Counted from the stretch's first letter, positions 53,509-61,811 are shown. The stretch is DNA of 64,000 nt from CAYVTD01 sp964577665 (GCA_964577665.1 CAZOBD010000001.1:11914-75913); one strand, 5' to 3'. Made by a program: numbers and translations. Notes: generated by a model not told the origin, from the sequence alone.

Positions 53509-55785
53509 ATGATTCCCAATATATATCTAAAACTGCTTTTTGTAATCATATATATATTGCTCTTCAGTTATATATATTTACCCGCAGAATATGCCTCCGG
53601 TATATCTTTCAGCGGATTCGTCAAAGACAGCGTTTCTGAAGAGCCTCTGATAGGAGCTACTGTTTTTTTGGAAGGAACCGGCAAAGGCGCCGTTACAAAC
53701 AAAAACGGATTTTTTTCAATACAGGATATAGCCCAAGGCAATCACACCGTAAGTGTAACATATATCGGATACTTGCCGGTTAAACAAAGAATCACTTTTA
53801 ATGAGTCATTACGAAAATCATTTTTACTGCCTCCTTCCACCGTTACAACCGAAGAAATCACAGTGCAGGCACGCAGACAGGAAGAAAAAAGAGTGATAAA
53901 GGTCAGCAAAGTCAATATTCCCGTTAAGCAGTTGAAAAATATAAGGATTGGAGGCGAAACAGATATTTTCAGATCACTTCAGTATCTGCCGGGCGTGCTC
54001 ACATCTTCGCAGATTTCGAGCGGTCTGTATGTCCGGGGCGGCTCCCCCGATCAAAATCTTGTTCTTCTCGACGGAACTGCCGTTTATAACCCGACTCATC
54101 TTTTTGGGTTTATTTCCACTTTTAATACCTCTGCGTTAAAAGACGTAGAGCTGATAAAAGGCGGTTTTCCGGCTGAATACGGAGGAAGAATGTCGGCTGT
54201 TCTGGACATAACTCAAAAAGAAGGCAACCGCAATGAATATCACGGCAGCGCCAATATCGGCGTCATTTCATCAAAAGTATCGGCTGAAGGTCCGCTCGGC
54301 AGCGGCGCTTTTTTTATCGGCGCAAGAAGAACTTATCTGGAACTCGTAAAAGCTTTTATCCCGGAAGACCCGGAAGAACCGATTCCCGATTTTAATTTTT
54401 ATGATGTAAACCTGAAGATAACTCAGGATATTTCGGAAGATGACAAAATTTTCCTCAGCGGATTCATAAGCTCGGACTACCTTCTCTACGACAGTTTCGG
54501 CGCCACTGTTGACCTCAACGTCGGCAACAAACTGGCGGCGCTTCGATGGAACCATATTTTTGCCAATGACCTTTTCCTTGTTACGAACCTCAGCGCCAGT
54601 AATTATAAAAACGAACTTGCAGGAGACCAGTCAGGATACGAGTTTATAATCAGCAACGGCATTACCGATATCACATTTAAAGGAAGTCTTGAATGGTTTG
54701 CTTCCGAGAAGATTACCGCAAAATTCGGCTACAACGTAACAAATTATCAATTCGATTATCTGCAGAATTTTACCGGAAATATCGACACACTTATTACCGA
54801 CACCACTGCCGGAACAGTTGATATTCACGTGCATGACTGGAAATATGACGCATTTGCCCAGATAAACTACCGCCCCACTGAACTGCTTTCTTTACAAGCC
54901 GGGTGGCGCGGCAGCTACTGGGACTTACGCAGCGGTTTTTTTCACGATCCCCGTCTTGCAGTACAATATCGGCTTCAAAGCAATCTAGCCGTAAAAGCGG
55001 CATGGGGCATTTTCCACCAGAACCTGAAGCTTGCCTATCAGCCCGATTTCTCCTTTTTCGATACATGGCTGCCTACGGATTCCACCGTTTTGGCTTCATG
55101 GGGCGAGCATTACATAGTCAGCGTCGAATCAACACCATTTGATGATTGGATGGTAAATCTAGATTTTTACTATAAAACAATGAATAATATTAATGAATTA
55201 AACAGGACATCTCTCGACGGAGACAATGCTGAGGATATTTTCTTTACCGGAAACGGCAGTGCATACGGAGCAGAAATTTTTATACAAAAGCGCGTCGGCA
55301 GACTTACCGGATGGATGGGTTACGCTCTGGGATTTATAACTGCACGTTTCGACAGTATTAATCAGGGAAAAGAATTTCGCCCTAAATATGACCGCAGGCA
55401 CGACTTCAAGATTGTAGCTCAATATCAGCTCAGCAAAGACTGGGACATCGGAGCAAGTTTTTCATTCCAGTCCGGTCAGTCTTATACAGGCGCCACTTCC
55501 CGCTTCCAGATAAGAATGCCCGACCAAAACTACGGCAGAGGCAAAATTATTCAGTCGCAGTATTACGGCTTGCGGCTGCCTCCTTCTCACCAGCTTAATT
55601 TAAACGCATCGTATTCGTTCAAAACATTCGGTCAGGATTCAAAAGTCATTCTTGATATTTATAATGTTTACAACCGCAGGGATATTTGGTTCAGATATTA
55701 CAACACACGTTCTCTCGACACTTATGCCGAAGACGTAAAACTCCTGCCAATCCTGCCTACACTCTCTTATGAAATAAACTTTTAA
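53509..55785 (+). CDS. TonB-dependent outer-membrane receptor
   Basis: 758 residues. The hydrophobic N-terminus acts as signal peptide. Residues 33-115 form a carboxypeptidase-regulatory-like beta domain (FSGFVKDSVSEEPLIGATVF, NGFFSIQDIAQGNHTVSV). The plug is at about 130-235 (DIFRSLQYLPGVLTSSQISS, LYVRGGSPDQNLVLLDGTAV, VELIKGGFPAEYGGRMSAVL), and a 22-strand barrel follows. The length and lack of SusC signatures indicate an importer of the siderophore/cofactor type rather than a polysaccharide system. The lipoprotein gene 9 bp downstream is the usual DUF4249 partner in Bacteroidota. The substrate is not identifiable. Confidence 0.9.
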   Translation: MIPNIYLKLLFVIIYILLFSYIYLPAEYASGISFSGFVKDSVSEEPLIGATVFLEGTGKGAVTNKNGFFSIQDIAQGNHTVSVTYIGYLPVKQRITFNESLRKSFLLPPSTVTTEEITVQARRQEEKRVIKVSKVNIPVKQLKNIRIGGETDIFRSLQYLPGVLTSSQISSGLYVRGGSPDQNLVLLDGTAVYNPTHLFGFISTFNTSALKDVELIKGGFPAEYGGRMSAVLDITQKEGNRNEYHGSANIGVISSKVSAEGPLGSGAFFIGARRTYLELVKAFIPEDPEEPIPDFNFYDVNLKITQDISEDDKIFLSGFISSDYLLYDSFGATVDLNVGNKLAALRWNHIFANDLFLVTNLSASNYKNELAGDQSGYEFIISNGITDITFKGSLEWFASEKITAKFGYNVTNYQFDYLQNFTGNIDTLITDTTAGTVDIHVHDWKYDAFAQINYRPTELLSLQAGWRGSYWDLRSGFFHDPRLAVQYRLQSNLAVKAAWGIFHQNLKLAYQPDFSFFDTWLPTDSTVLASWGEHYIVSVESTPFDDWMVNLDFYYKTMNNINELNRTSLDGDNAEDIFFTGNGSAYGAEIFIQKRVGRLTGWMGYALGFITARFDSINQGKEFRPKYDRRHDFKIVAQYQLSKDWDIGASFSFQSGQSYTGATSRFQIRMPDQNYGRGKIIQSQYYGLRLPPSHQLNLNASYSFKTFGQDSKVILDIYNVYNRRDIWFRYYNTRSLDTYAEDVKLLPILPTLSYEINF

Positions 55786-55794
55786 GGTGTAAAA

Positions 55795-56661
55795 ATGTTG
55801 AAAATCTTAAAATATACAGCTTACTTAACTGCAATAATTTTTTTGCTGTCATGTGAAGACCCTGTCCCAAACGATTACGAGAAAGAATATATCGTAACCG
55901 CATTTTTAATTGTTGATAAACCTTTGGAAGAAATAATTGTCATGGAAACTCAGCCGCTGACCGAGACATTCAATCACGACAGCAGTCTCGTGAAAGATGC
56001 CCGGGTGAAAATCTCAACCGAAACCGACAGTTGGCTGCTTTCATACCGCACCGGCAAAAAACCGGGCTACTTTTTTCCTGATACAAGCGTAAAAGTTCAG
56101 CCGGAAACAAAGTATTCACTTGAAATAATCCTTCCCGACAGCACTTTTTTAACCGGTGAAACTATTACTCCTCCACGCTTTGACTGGGTAGTGCCCCCTA
56201 AAGATTTCATCCGTTATCCGAGCGATACTTTGAATCCTCCTTTCATAGATACAATCGTTTTTTCATGGCAGGCTGTCCCTGATGTGGAATATTATCTCAT
56301 TGAAGCTCTCTGCCTCGATACACTCGATTACGGAAAATATCTTTCCCCGCCGACAACAGAAATTAACCACAGAGTATATCGTCCGTTCGCAAGCGAGGAA
56401 AGTTACCGCGAGTTGTCGGCTTGGGCTTTCATTCCTTCTACGGCTACTCCGGTTGTCTGGAATTTTTTCAAATGGTTCGGCAGACACAAAGCCGCGGTGT
56501 ATGCACCCGACCCCAATATGCTGGACTGGTTCCGCCAGTATTTATTCAAAAGTTCATACGATCCCCTATTAAGCACAATTGAAGGAGGAAAAGGATGTTT
56601 CGGATCGGCTTCCATGGTGCAGAAAGAAATTTTTCTTTTAAAAAATGAACCTGAAGAATAA
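55795..56661 (+). CDS. DUF4249 family lipoprotein
   Basis: 288 residues with a lipoprotein signal peptide (lipobox FLLSC, Cys near residue 20). DUF4249 features are YEKEYIVTAFLIVDKPLEEI, VKDARVKISTE, VQPETKYSLEIILPDST and the later IDTIVFSWQAVPDVEYYLIE stretch, a beta-rich protein exposed on the outer membrane. It starts 9 bp after the TonB receptor with AAGGTGT in front of the ATG, so the two are translationally close and act together. It probably helps capture the receptor's ligand; DUF4249 biochemistry is poorly known. Confidence 0.82.
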   Translation: MLKILKYTAYLTAIIFLLSCEDPVPNDYEKEYIVTAFLIVDKPLEEIIVMETQPLTETFNHDSSLVKDARVKISTETDSWLLSYRTGKKPGYFFPDTSVKVQPETKYSLEIILPDSTFLTGETITPPRFDWVVPPKDFIRYPSDTLNPPFIDTIVFSWQAVPDVEYYLIEALCLDTLDYGKYLSPPTTEINHRVYRPFASEESYRELSAWAFIPSTATPVVWNFFKWFGRHKAAVYAPDPNMLDWFRQYLFKSSYDPLLSTIEGGKGCFGSASMVQKEIFLLKNEPEE

Positions 56662-56770
56662 CAAAAATAGACTTTTAATACAGCTTCCAAAATAAAAATC
56701 ATCCAATGTAATCATTAAATCTAAATTATATTAAACACTTTCAAAGTGTCTGGCATCTAAAAGTTAATCA

Positions 56771-56825
56771 ATAAACAGATAAAACACCCATGATTAAGGA
56801 AAAATACAAGGAGATGATTATTTTT
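56771..56825 (+). repeat. Dispersed ~55-bp box
   Basis: Rightward copy: ATAAACAGATAAAACACCC, ATGATTAAGGAAAAATAC, AAGGAGATGATTATTTTT. The ATG of the consensus is mutated to ATA here. Confidence 0.75.
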
Positions 56826-56883
56826 GACAGATTTGCCATATATTGAAGAAAAAAAACGTAATGTAAATTAAAAACCAGAAGAG

Positions 56884-56958
56884 ACCCCACCCCTGCCCTC
56901 CCCAAGGGGAGGGAGCAAGATCGTTGAATTTCCTCCCCTTGGTAAGGGTCAGGGTGGG
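56884..56958. repeat. Hairpin repeat with CCCACCC...GGGTGGG ends
   Basis: A long interrupted inverted repeat: CCCCACCCCTGCCCTCCCC on the left and CCCCTTGGTAAGGGTCAGGG then TGGG on the right. A similar GATCCCCCAACCC...GGGGAGGGATC element is at 61891-61962. Confidence 0.65.
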
Positions 56959-56966
56959 CTTAATAT

Positions 56967-57020
56967 AAACAGATGTAACATCCATGATTTAGTAAAATCA
57001 CACAAGGGGATGATTATTTG
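56967..57020 (+). repeat. Dispersed ~55-bp box
   Basis: Rightward copy: AAACAGATGTAACATCC, ATGATTTAGTAAAATC, ACACAAGGGGATGATTATTT. It is closest to the copy at 61831 in its right half. Confidence 0.75.
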
Positions 57021-57044
57021 AGAGTTTAGAGAATTCATGGATGT

Positions 57045-57083
57045 CATTCCGGCTGAAGCGGAGCGGAATGCCGGAATCTCACG
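57045..57083. repeat. Hairpin repeat with CATTCCGG / CCGGAATC arms
   Basis: Core GGCTGAAGCGGAGCGGAATG. It is the inverse-orientation copy of 9933-9970. Confidence 0.65.
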
Positions 57084-57143
57084 AATGGGGAAACACACCC
57101 CTTAATCCACTCTCAAGAGGGGACGCACAGTATGGATGAAAAT

Positions 57144-57174
57144 GATGTCCAACATCTGCCAGATGTTGGACATC
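57144..57174. repeat. 31-bp perfect palindrome
   Basis: 15-bp perfect arms around a central C. The right flank (TGAAGCGGAAAGGAAAAAAT) leads to the birA start codon 27 bp later. Confidence 0.9.
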
Positions 57175-57200
57175 TGAAGCGGAAAGGAAAAAATAAACAA

Positions 57201-58121
57201 ATGAAAATATACACAGATAATCCTGATTTTGCAAAAAGATACATCGCAAATAATATAAACTTCTCCAAAGCAGAGAATCATTATTTTGATTCAAATATTG
57301 CTCCGGTTATTAAAAAAATAATCTATCCCTCCCCAGTTTTCTGGACGAAGATGAAAGAAAACAGCGGATGGAATCATCTTATTCTAACCGAATTTTCCGA
57401 AGAATCTCAGTTCGACAGCTTAATTGAGCTTAGTAAAAACCAAGAACTGCCCGACAAAATTCTATGCCAGGCAGGCAGCGGAAAAAAATTTCACGGCTTC
57501 CGAAATCGTGCATGGAAGAGCCTTCCCGGGAACCTGCATATTTCAGCTTTTTTCGCTCCAAACAGAAATATACCAAATTTTAGTACAGGCTTTTTGATTC
57601 TTGCCGCCGTTTCAGTTATTCAGACAATCGATTCTATTCCCCAGCTCAAAGGCAAAGCGCGTATCAAATGGGTTAACGACATTATCATTGAAAATGCAAA
57701 AGTCTGCGGGGTTTTAGCGCAGACTCAGGTAACGGGTTCCAAAGTAACCGGTGCCGTTATCGGCATCGGTCTTAATGTAGAGACCGCTCCACTAGTCGAG
57801 CCAACCCCCTTCGTCCCAAAGAGCGGCTGCCTAAAAGGTTTTTTACAAAGCAATATTTCAGAAAAACAGGTTTTCGATTTACTCATTAGAATCCTTAACA
57901 TTAATTATACGTTCCTTCTGAATGGAAAATATCCCGAACTTTTGGAATACTACAGAGAAAAATCACTGATTTTAGGCAAAAATGTTGCAATTTGGTCGGA
58001 TGAACGCAACGGAAGCAACAAAATTTTGCATCAAAGCAGAGTTTTGCAAATTGGTGAAAATTTAGAACTTTACATCGAGGGGGTCAACTCGCCGGTTACA
58101 AAAGGAAGACTTTCTTTGTAA
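57201..58121 (+). CDS. birA: Biotin--[acetyl-CoA-carboxylase/decarboxylase] ligase (BPL_LplA_LipB fold)
   Basis: 306 residues from ATG 57201. An ATG at 57132 in the same frame is rejected because the intervening codons are the 31-bp palindrome and its flank. The catalytic domain has ILCQAGSGKKFHGFRNRAWK, where the usual GRGRxGRxW is relaxed to FHGFRNRAW; then LPGNLHISAFF, IKWVNDIII (normally KWPND) and VIGIGLNVETAP. There is no N-terminal HTH, so it is a ligase and not a repressor. It would attach biotin to the EAMK lysine of the decarboxylase alpha subunit encoded 480 bp downstream. The leader (AAATAAACAAATGAAA) resembles the start of the dispersed ~55-bp box. Confidence 0.83.
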   Translation: MKIYTDNPDFAKRYIANNINFSKAENHYFDSNIAPVIKKIIYPSPVFWTKMKENSGWNHLILTEFSEESQFDSLIELSKNQELPDKILCQAGSGKKFHGFRNRAWKSLPGNLHISAFFAPNRNIPNFSTGFLILAAVSVIQTIDSIPQLKGKARIKWVNDIIIENAKVCGVLAQTQVTGSKVTGAVIGIGLNVETAPLVEPTPFVPKSGCLKGFLQSNISEKQVFDLLIRILNINYTFLLNGKYPELLEYYREKSLILGKNVAIWSDERNGSNKILHQSRVLQIGENLELYIEGVNSPVTKGRLSL

Positions 58122-58335
58122 AATAATTTTCTTTTCTTATAGGATTTTTCTTATATTAATAGATGATAAATGCAGATTTCTTTGACTTGGAATATTTTGT
58201 CTGACAGTGCTGTATAAATTGAAAATAAAGCATGATAAAAGTTGAAGCTTTATAGTAGAACTGACATATTAACAAAATGATTAATAAATACAATTATTAT
58301 ATAAAACTTTATTAATTTGCTTATCAGTGCAGATT

Positions 58336-58363
58336 TTAGATATTTTATAAAATCATATTTTTG
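58336..58363 (+). promoter_or_regulatory. Bacteroidota-type promoter of the decarboxylase operon
   Basis: TTAG (one mismatch to TTTG), 16 nt, TATTTTTG, ending 27 nt before the oadG ATG. The element spacing and distance to the start match the promoters at 12366 and 51598. Confidence 0.45.
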
Positions 58364-58390
58364 TAATAAACCCGCTTAAGGAATTGAAAA

Positions 58391-58603
58391 ATGGACACAC
58401 CCGACCTGCTGTCAATCAGCCTTGCAGCTTTCGCCGCAGTCTTTCTACTGCTTTCATTTCTTGCTTTAATTATGCGGCTCATTACGGGAGTTTTTCCTAA
58501 AAAAGAATCAGATGCGGATTCTGCTGTAATTGCCGCTCTTTCTACCACCATGAATACAATTTATCCCGGATCAAAAATAACAAAAATCGAGGAGGTAAAA
58601 TGA
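58391..58603 (+). CDS. oadG: Na+-translocating decarboxylase, gamma subunit
   Basis: 70 residues with one membrane span (residues 9-31, LAAFAAVFLLLSFLALIMRL), a short basic stretch and a cytoplasmic tail containing SAVIAALSTTMN, as in OadG/MmdD proteins. It anchors the alpha subunit to the beta subunit. AAGGA precedes the ATG by 9 nt. The stop overlaps the start of the alpha gene (ATGA), so the genes are translationally coupled. It is somewhat shorter than typical gamma subunits (about 80-90 residues). Confidence 0.82.
   Translation: MDTPDLLSISLAAFAAVFLLLSFLALIMRLITGVFPKKESDADSAVIAALSTTMNTIYPGSKITKIEEVK
58591..58595 (+). promoter_or_regulatory. Shine-Dalgarno GGAGG of the alpha subunit
   Basis: GGAGG 4 nt before the ATG at 58600, inside the end of oadG. 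It is the strongest ribosome site in the window and fixes the alpha-subunit start at the ATGA overlap. Confidence 0.75.
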
Positions 58604-60456
58604 TTTTCACAGAGAACCCGAAAAAAATAAGGGTAATGTTTACTCCTTTTCGCGACGGTCTTCAAAGTTCATTCGGAGGCAAGGTGCGCCTGCAGGATTT
58701 TCTCCCTGCCATGGAGGCTTCAGCACGCGCAGGAATCCGCCATTTTGAGTTCGGCGGGGGCGCACGCTATCAGGCTCCTTTTTTCTATCTGCAGGAAGAC
58801 CCCTTTGAAACAATGCAAAAAATCAGGAATGCCGTCGGTCCCGACGTTGATTTGCAGATACTTACCCGTTCGGTATCCGGAGTTACGCTTACCACTCAGT
58901 CCATAGATGCTCTGAAACTTCAGGCAAAGCTCATGAAGCAGTACGGCACAACCTGGGACAGAAACTTCGACTACATGAATGATGTTCGAAATCTTGTAAA
59001 CACAGGCATGCCTATTGTAGAAGCAGGAATGCACCATCAGGCTGCCATTGCACTGATGGGTCTGCCGTTTAAATCGGACAAAGTGCATACCGCCGAATTT
59101 TACACAAACATCGGCAAAAAACTGCTTGACAGCGATATTCAAATAGACAGTATCTGCCTTAAAGATGCAAGCGGGACTACCGATCCCAGAACTATTTACG
59201 ACACAGTAGTTGCTCTGAAAAAAATCATGCCTCCGGAAATGCCACTCTGGCAGCACACCCACGACACCGCAAGCATGGCTGTTGCCTGCTACATGGCAGG
59301 CATAGAAGGCGGAGTGGACGGCATTGACCTCTCTGTCCGTCCGATGGCAAGCGGTACGGTGCAGCCCGATGTACGCTCGATGGCTCATGCGCTGAAAGGT
59401 ACCGGCTATTCCCTCGATATTGATGTTTCTAAGATGATGGAAATTGAAAATCTACTGCAGGAAGGAATGAAAGATTACAATTTCAATCCAACAACTACAA
59501 CTGCCGACGCCCGCGTTGTCGGCTTTCCCATGCCCGGCGGAGCAATAGGACCTAATGTCCACATGATGGTAAAAGCAGGAATATTAGACAAATACAGCGA
59601 TGTTTTAGCAGAATTCCCCGTAGTAGTAGAAGCAGGCGGCGCTTGGACCAGCGTTACACCCGGCAGTCAGCAGTACTGGCTTCAGGCTTTTAACAATGTA
59701 ATGTACGGCAGGTGGGAAAAAATTGAAAAAGGATACGGCAGAGCAGTCCTCGGATATTTCGGCAAAACACCTCTTCCCCCCGATCCAAAAGTTGTAGAAA
59801 TCGCTTCAAAACAGCTCGAAATGGAGCCTTTTGAAGGCGACCCGCTGGAAGCAGCCCCAAAAAACATCCCCGAAGCAAAAGCAGCGCTTGAAGAAAGAAA
59901 TCTGCCCGTAAACGAAAAAAATATCTTTCTTGTCGTTTCCGCTATGGTACCCGGCAAAAAAATGGAATCAAACGAAGGCATCAGACTTTTGGAAGGAAGA
60001 GGCAAGCTGGACCTGCCTCTTAAAAAGAAAGAAGAACCAAAGCCCGAAAAAGCTCCGGAACCTGCACCTTCGGCTCCCGCTCCGATAAGGGGTCCGGTTA
60101 CTTCAAGATGCATAGTAAGTGAAAACGGCTCGGATAGAGTCTTCATGGTAACTGTCGAGCCTCAGACAGCCGGCGCTGCCCAAACGGCATCAGCGGCTCA
60201 GACGCAGTCTGCCCAGACGCAGTCTGCTCCATCCGGCGGCAAACCTGTTTATTCCACATTTTCCGGATCAGTGGAAGTGATAGACATTAAAGTAAAGCCC
60301 GGCGACAAAGTTACCCAAGGGCAGGTTATCGCAGTTGTAGAAGCCATGAAAGCCGAGCATGAAATTAAATCACCGGTGGAAGGCACTGTTGCAACGGTGG
60401 ATGTAAGAATCGGCGACGAAATTGACTCATCAAAACCTATTGTTACTATTTCATAA
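58600..60456 (+). CDS. oadA: Biotin-dependent decarboxylase alpha subunit (oxaloacetate decarboxylase-like)
   Basis: 618 residues. An HMGL-like TIM barrel comes first: PFRDGLQSSF (metal ligand Asp19), LKDASGT (Lys188, equivalent to the carboxylated lysine) and QHTHDTASMA (His219, His221). A PYC_OADA-type middle domain, a Pro/Ala/Gln linker (about 480-545) and a biotinyl domain with VVEAMKAEHEIKSP (biotinyl-Lys584) follow. It would move CO2 from a 2-oxo acid, most likely oxaloacetate, to biotin, coupled to Na+ export by the beta subunit. The barrel differs from classical OadA in many places: FEFGGGARYQAPFFYLQEDP instead of EVWGGATFD, and HTHDTA instead of HxHxTxG. Substrate assignment is therefore less certain than the complex assignment. 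Confidence 0.83.
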   Translation: MIFTENPKKIRVMFTPFRDGLQSSFGGKVRLQDFLPAMEASARAGIRHFEFGGGARYQAPFFYLQEDPFETMQKIRNAVGPDVDLQILTRSVSGVTLTTQSIDALKLQAKLMKQYGTTWDRNFDYMNDVRNLVNTGMPIVEAGMHHQAAIALMGLPFKSDKVHTAEFYTNIGKKLLDSDIQIDSICLKDASGTTDPRTIYDTVVALKKIMPPEMPLWQHTHDTASMAVACYMAGIEGGVDGIDLSVRPMASGTVQPDVRSMAHALKGTGYSLDIDVSKMMEIENLLQEGMKDYNFNPTTTTADARVVGFPMPGGAIGPNVHMMVKAGILDKYSDVLAEFPVVVEAGGAWTSVTPGSQQYWLQAFNNVMYGRWEKIEKGYGRAVLGYFGKTPLPPDPKVVEIASKQLEMEPFEGDPLEAAPKNIPEAKAALEERNLPVNEKNIFLVVSAMVPGKKMESNEGIRLLEGRGKLDLPLKKKEEPKPEKAPEPAPSAPAPIRGPVTSRCIVSENGSDRVFMVTVEPQTAGAAQTASAAQTQSAQTQSAPSGGKPVYSTFSGSVEVIDIKVKPGDKVTQGQVIAVVEAMKAEHEIKSPVEGTVATVDVRIGDEIDSSKPIVTIS

Positions 60457-60471
60457 CTAAAAGGCAGTTAC

Positions 60472-61599
60472 ATGGACAGATTTTCAGAAATTCTTACAAA
60501 TTCCGGTTTTGCGGGCATCGGCTGGGAAAATGTCGTGATGTACATCATTGCCGGAGTTTTAATTTACCTTGCCATTACCAAAAAATACGAGCCTCTGCTG
60601 CTGATTCCAATCGGTTTCGGAACAATCCTTGCGAATCTGCCTTTTGCCGATATGGCATCTCACGGTAACGGCATAATGGGCTTAATCTATGATGCCGGCA
60701 TTAAAACAGAACTGCTCCCTCCATTGATTTTTCTCGGCGTTGGCGTTCTGACCGATTTCCGTCCCCTGCTGAGCAGGCCTCTGACTTTCCTCCTCGGAGC
60801 CGCTGCCCAGCTAGGAATCTTTGCTGCGGCGCTCGGAGCATTTTACCTTTTGGGATTCGAAGCGAAAGAAGCAGCCGCTATCGGCATCATAGGAGGAGCC
60901 GACGGGCCCACTTCCATTTTTCTGGCAACTGAACTTGCTCCCCATCTGCTCGGTCCCATTGCAGTGGCGGCATACAGTTATATGTCTTTGGTGCCTATTA
61001 TACAACCGCCTATTATCCGGCTTTTAACTTCAAAAAAAGAGCGGAGTATAGACATGCCGCAGGCGAAGCCCGTTTCAAAAACGGCTGTCGTTCTTTTTCC
61101 GATTATAACAGGCATCACAGCTTCTCTTGCTATTCCGACAGCTGCTCCGCTTATAGGACTGCTGATGTTCGGAAATCTTATCAGAGAAAGCGGCGTTACC
61201 GAACGCCTGCGCAAAACGGCAGGCGGCGCCTTGATTGACATCGTAACGATTTTCCTTGGTCTTGCCGTCGGCGCAACTATGACCGGCGAAAGCTTTTTAA
61301 CGGGTGATACCCTCGGCATCCTTGTTATGGGCGGAATTGCTTTTGCATTCAGTACTGCCGGAGGCCTAATCTTTGCAAAAATCATAAATATTTTTCTGCC
61401 CCAAGGACATAAAATCAATCCGGCAATCGGAGCGGCAGGCGTTTCGGCGGTTCCTATGTCAGCCCGTGTCGTTCAAAAAGTCGTTTCTGACGACACCGGC
61501 GGCAAAGTGAATCCGATTATGCCCGCAATGGGTCCTAATGTAGCAGGAGTTATAGGCTCGGCTGTTGCAGCAGGAGTATTTTTAATATTGCTGGGGTAA
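60472..61599 (+). CDS. oadB: Na+-translocating decarboxylase, beta subunit
   Basis: 375 residues, about nine to eleven membrane spans. OadB signatures: LPPLIFLGVGVLTDFRPLL, the Na+-site loop IGIIGGADGPTSIFLA, AAYSYMSLVPIIQPPIIRLL, and GPNVAGVIGSAVAAGVFL at the C-terminus. It decarboxylates carboxybiotin and pumps Na+ out of the cell. It lies 15 bp after the alpha subunit, in the order gamma-alpha-beta. The length matches the family, and assignment to the OadB/MmdB/GcdB family is firm. The family member cannot be told from beta alone; the HMGL-type alpha points to oxaloacetate. Confidence 0.92.
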   Translation: MDRFSEILTNSGFAGIGWENVVMYIIAGVLIYLAITKKYEPLLLIPIGFGTILANLPFADMASHGNGIMGLIYDAGIKTELLPPLIFLGVGVLTDFRPLLSRPLTFLLGAAAQLGIFAAALGAFYLLGFEAKEAAAIGIIGGADGPTSIFLATELAPHLLGPIAVAAYSYMSLVPIIQPPIIRLLTSKKERSIDMPQAKPVSKTAVVLFPIITGITASLAIPTAAPLIGLLMFGNLIRESGVTERLRKTAGGALIDIVTIFLGLAVGATMTGESFLTGDTLGILVMGGIAFAFSTAGGLIFAKIINIFLPQGHKINPAIGAAGVSAVPMSARVVQKVVSDDTGGKVNPIMPAMGPNVAGVIGSAVAAGVFLILLG

Positions 61600-61625
61600 T
61601 TTTGGGGAAATAACACCAAGATTCA

Positions 61626-61656
61626 GAAGTCCGACATCTGCCGGATGTCGGACATC
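61626..61656. repeat. 31-bp palindrome, variant copy
   Basis: GAAGTCCGACATCTG, central C, CGGATGTCGGACATC: two mismatches between the arms, with paired changes relative to the perfect copies (CCGAC/GTCGG for CCAAC/GTTGG). It lies 27 bp after the oadB stop and could act as its hairpin terminator, though no T-run follows. Confidence 0.75.
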
Positions 61657-61681
61657 TGCATATTTAAAAACAAAATTTCGT

Positions 61682-61763
61682 CATTAGGAGCATAGCGAAG
61701 CAATCTCTTGAAAATCTGTCAAAGGTTGGAGATTGCTTCATCGCTTCGCTCTTCGCAATGACC
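61682..61763. repeat. Hairpin repeat of the AGCGAAGCAATC type
   Basis: Arms AGGAGCATAGCGAAGCAATC and GATTGCTTCATCGCTTCGCT, the latter followed by CTTCGCAATGAC. It is the inverse copy of 51455-51527. Confidence 0.7.
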
Positions 61764-61780
61764 AGCAGTAATAGGAAAAA

Positions 61781-61811
61781 GATGTCCAACATCTGGCAGA
61801 TGTTGGACATC
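61781..61811. repeat. 31-bp perfect palindrome
   Basis: Identical to the copy at 9838-9868. It is followed by TGAAGTGCAAAGTAAAAAAA and then directly by the ~55-bp box, the same order as at 57144 (palindrome, purine-rich linker, AACARATGAAA). Confidence 0.9.

Larger units (their letters stand above)
56662..57200. other. Intergenic spacer filled with dispersed repeats
   Basis: 539 bases without a separate gene. From left to right: a partial palindrome remnant (56734-56757), a box copy, a CCCTCCCC/GGGGAGGG hairpin, another box copy, a CATTCCGG hairpin and a 31-bp palindrome whose right flank runs straight into the birA start. The mosaic at 9641-10221 contains the same pieces in inverse order. 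Confidence 0.8.

Noticed and set aside
57132..57200. Upstream ATG at 57132 as start of birA
   Set aside because: The added codons are the 31-bp palindrome and its linker. ATG 57201 gives the natural start of the ligase.
58720..59388. 222-codon leftward frame opposite oadA
   Set aside because: It covers conserved oadA codons on the other strand and has no recognisable protein features.
59682..60146. 154-codon leftward frame opposite oadA
   Set aside because: Shadow of the oadA coding strand; low-complexity Ser/Phe/Gly composition.
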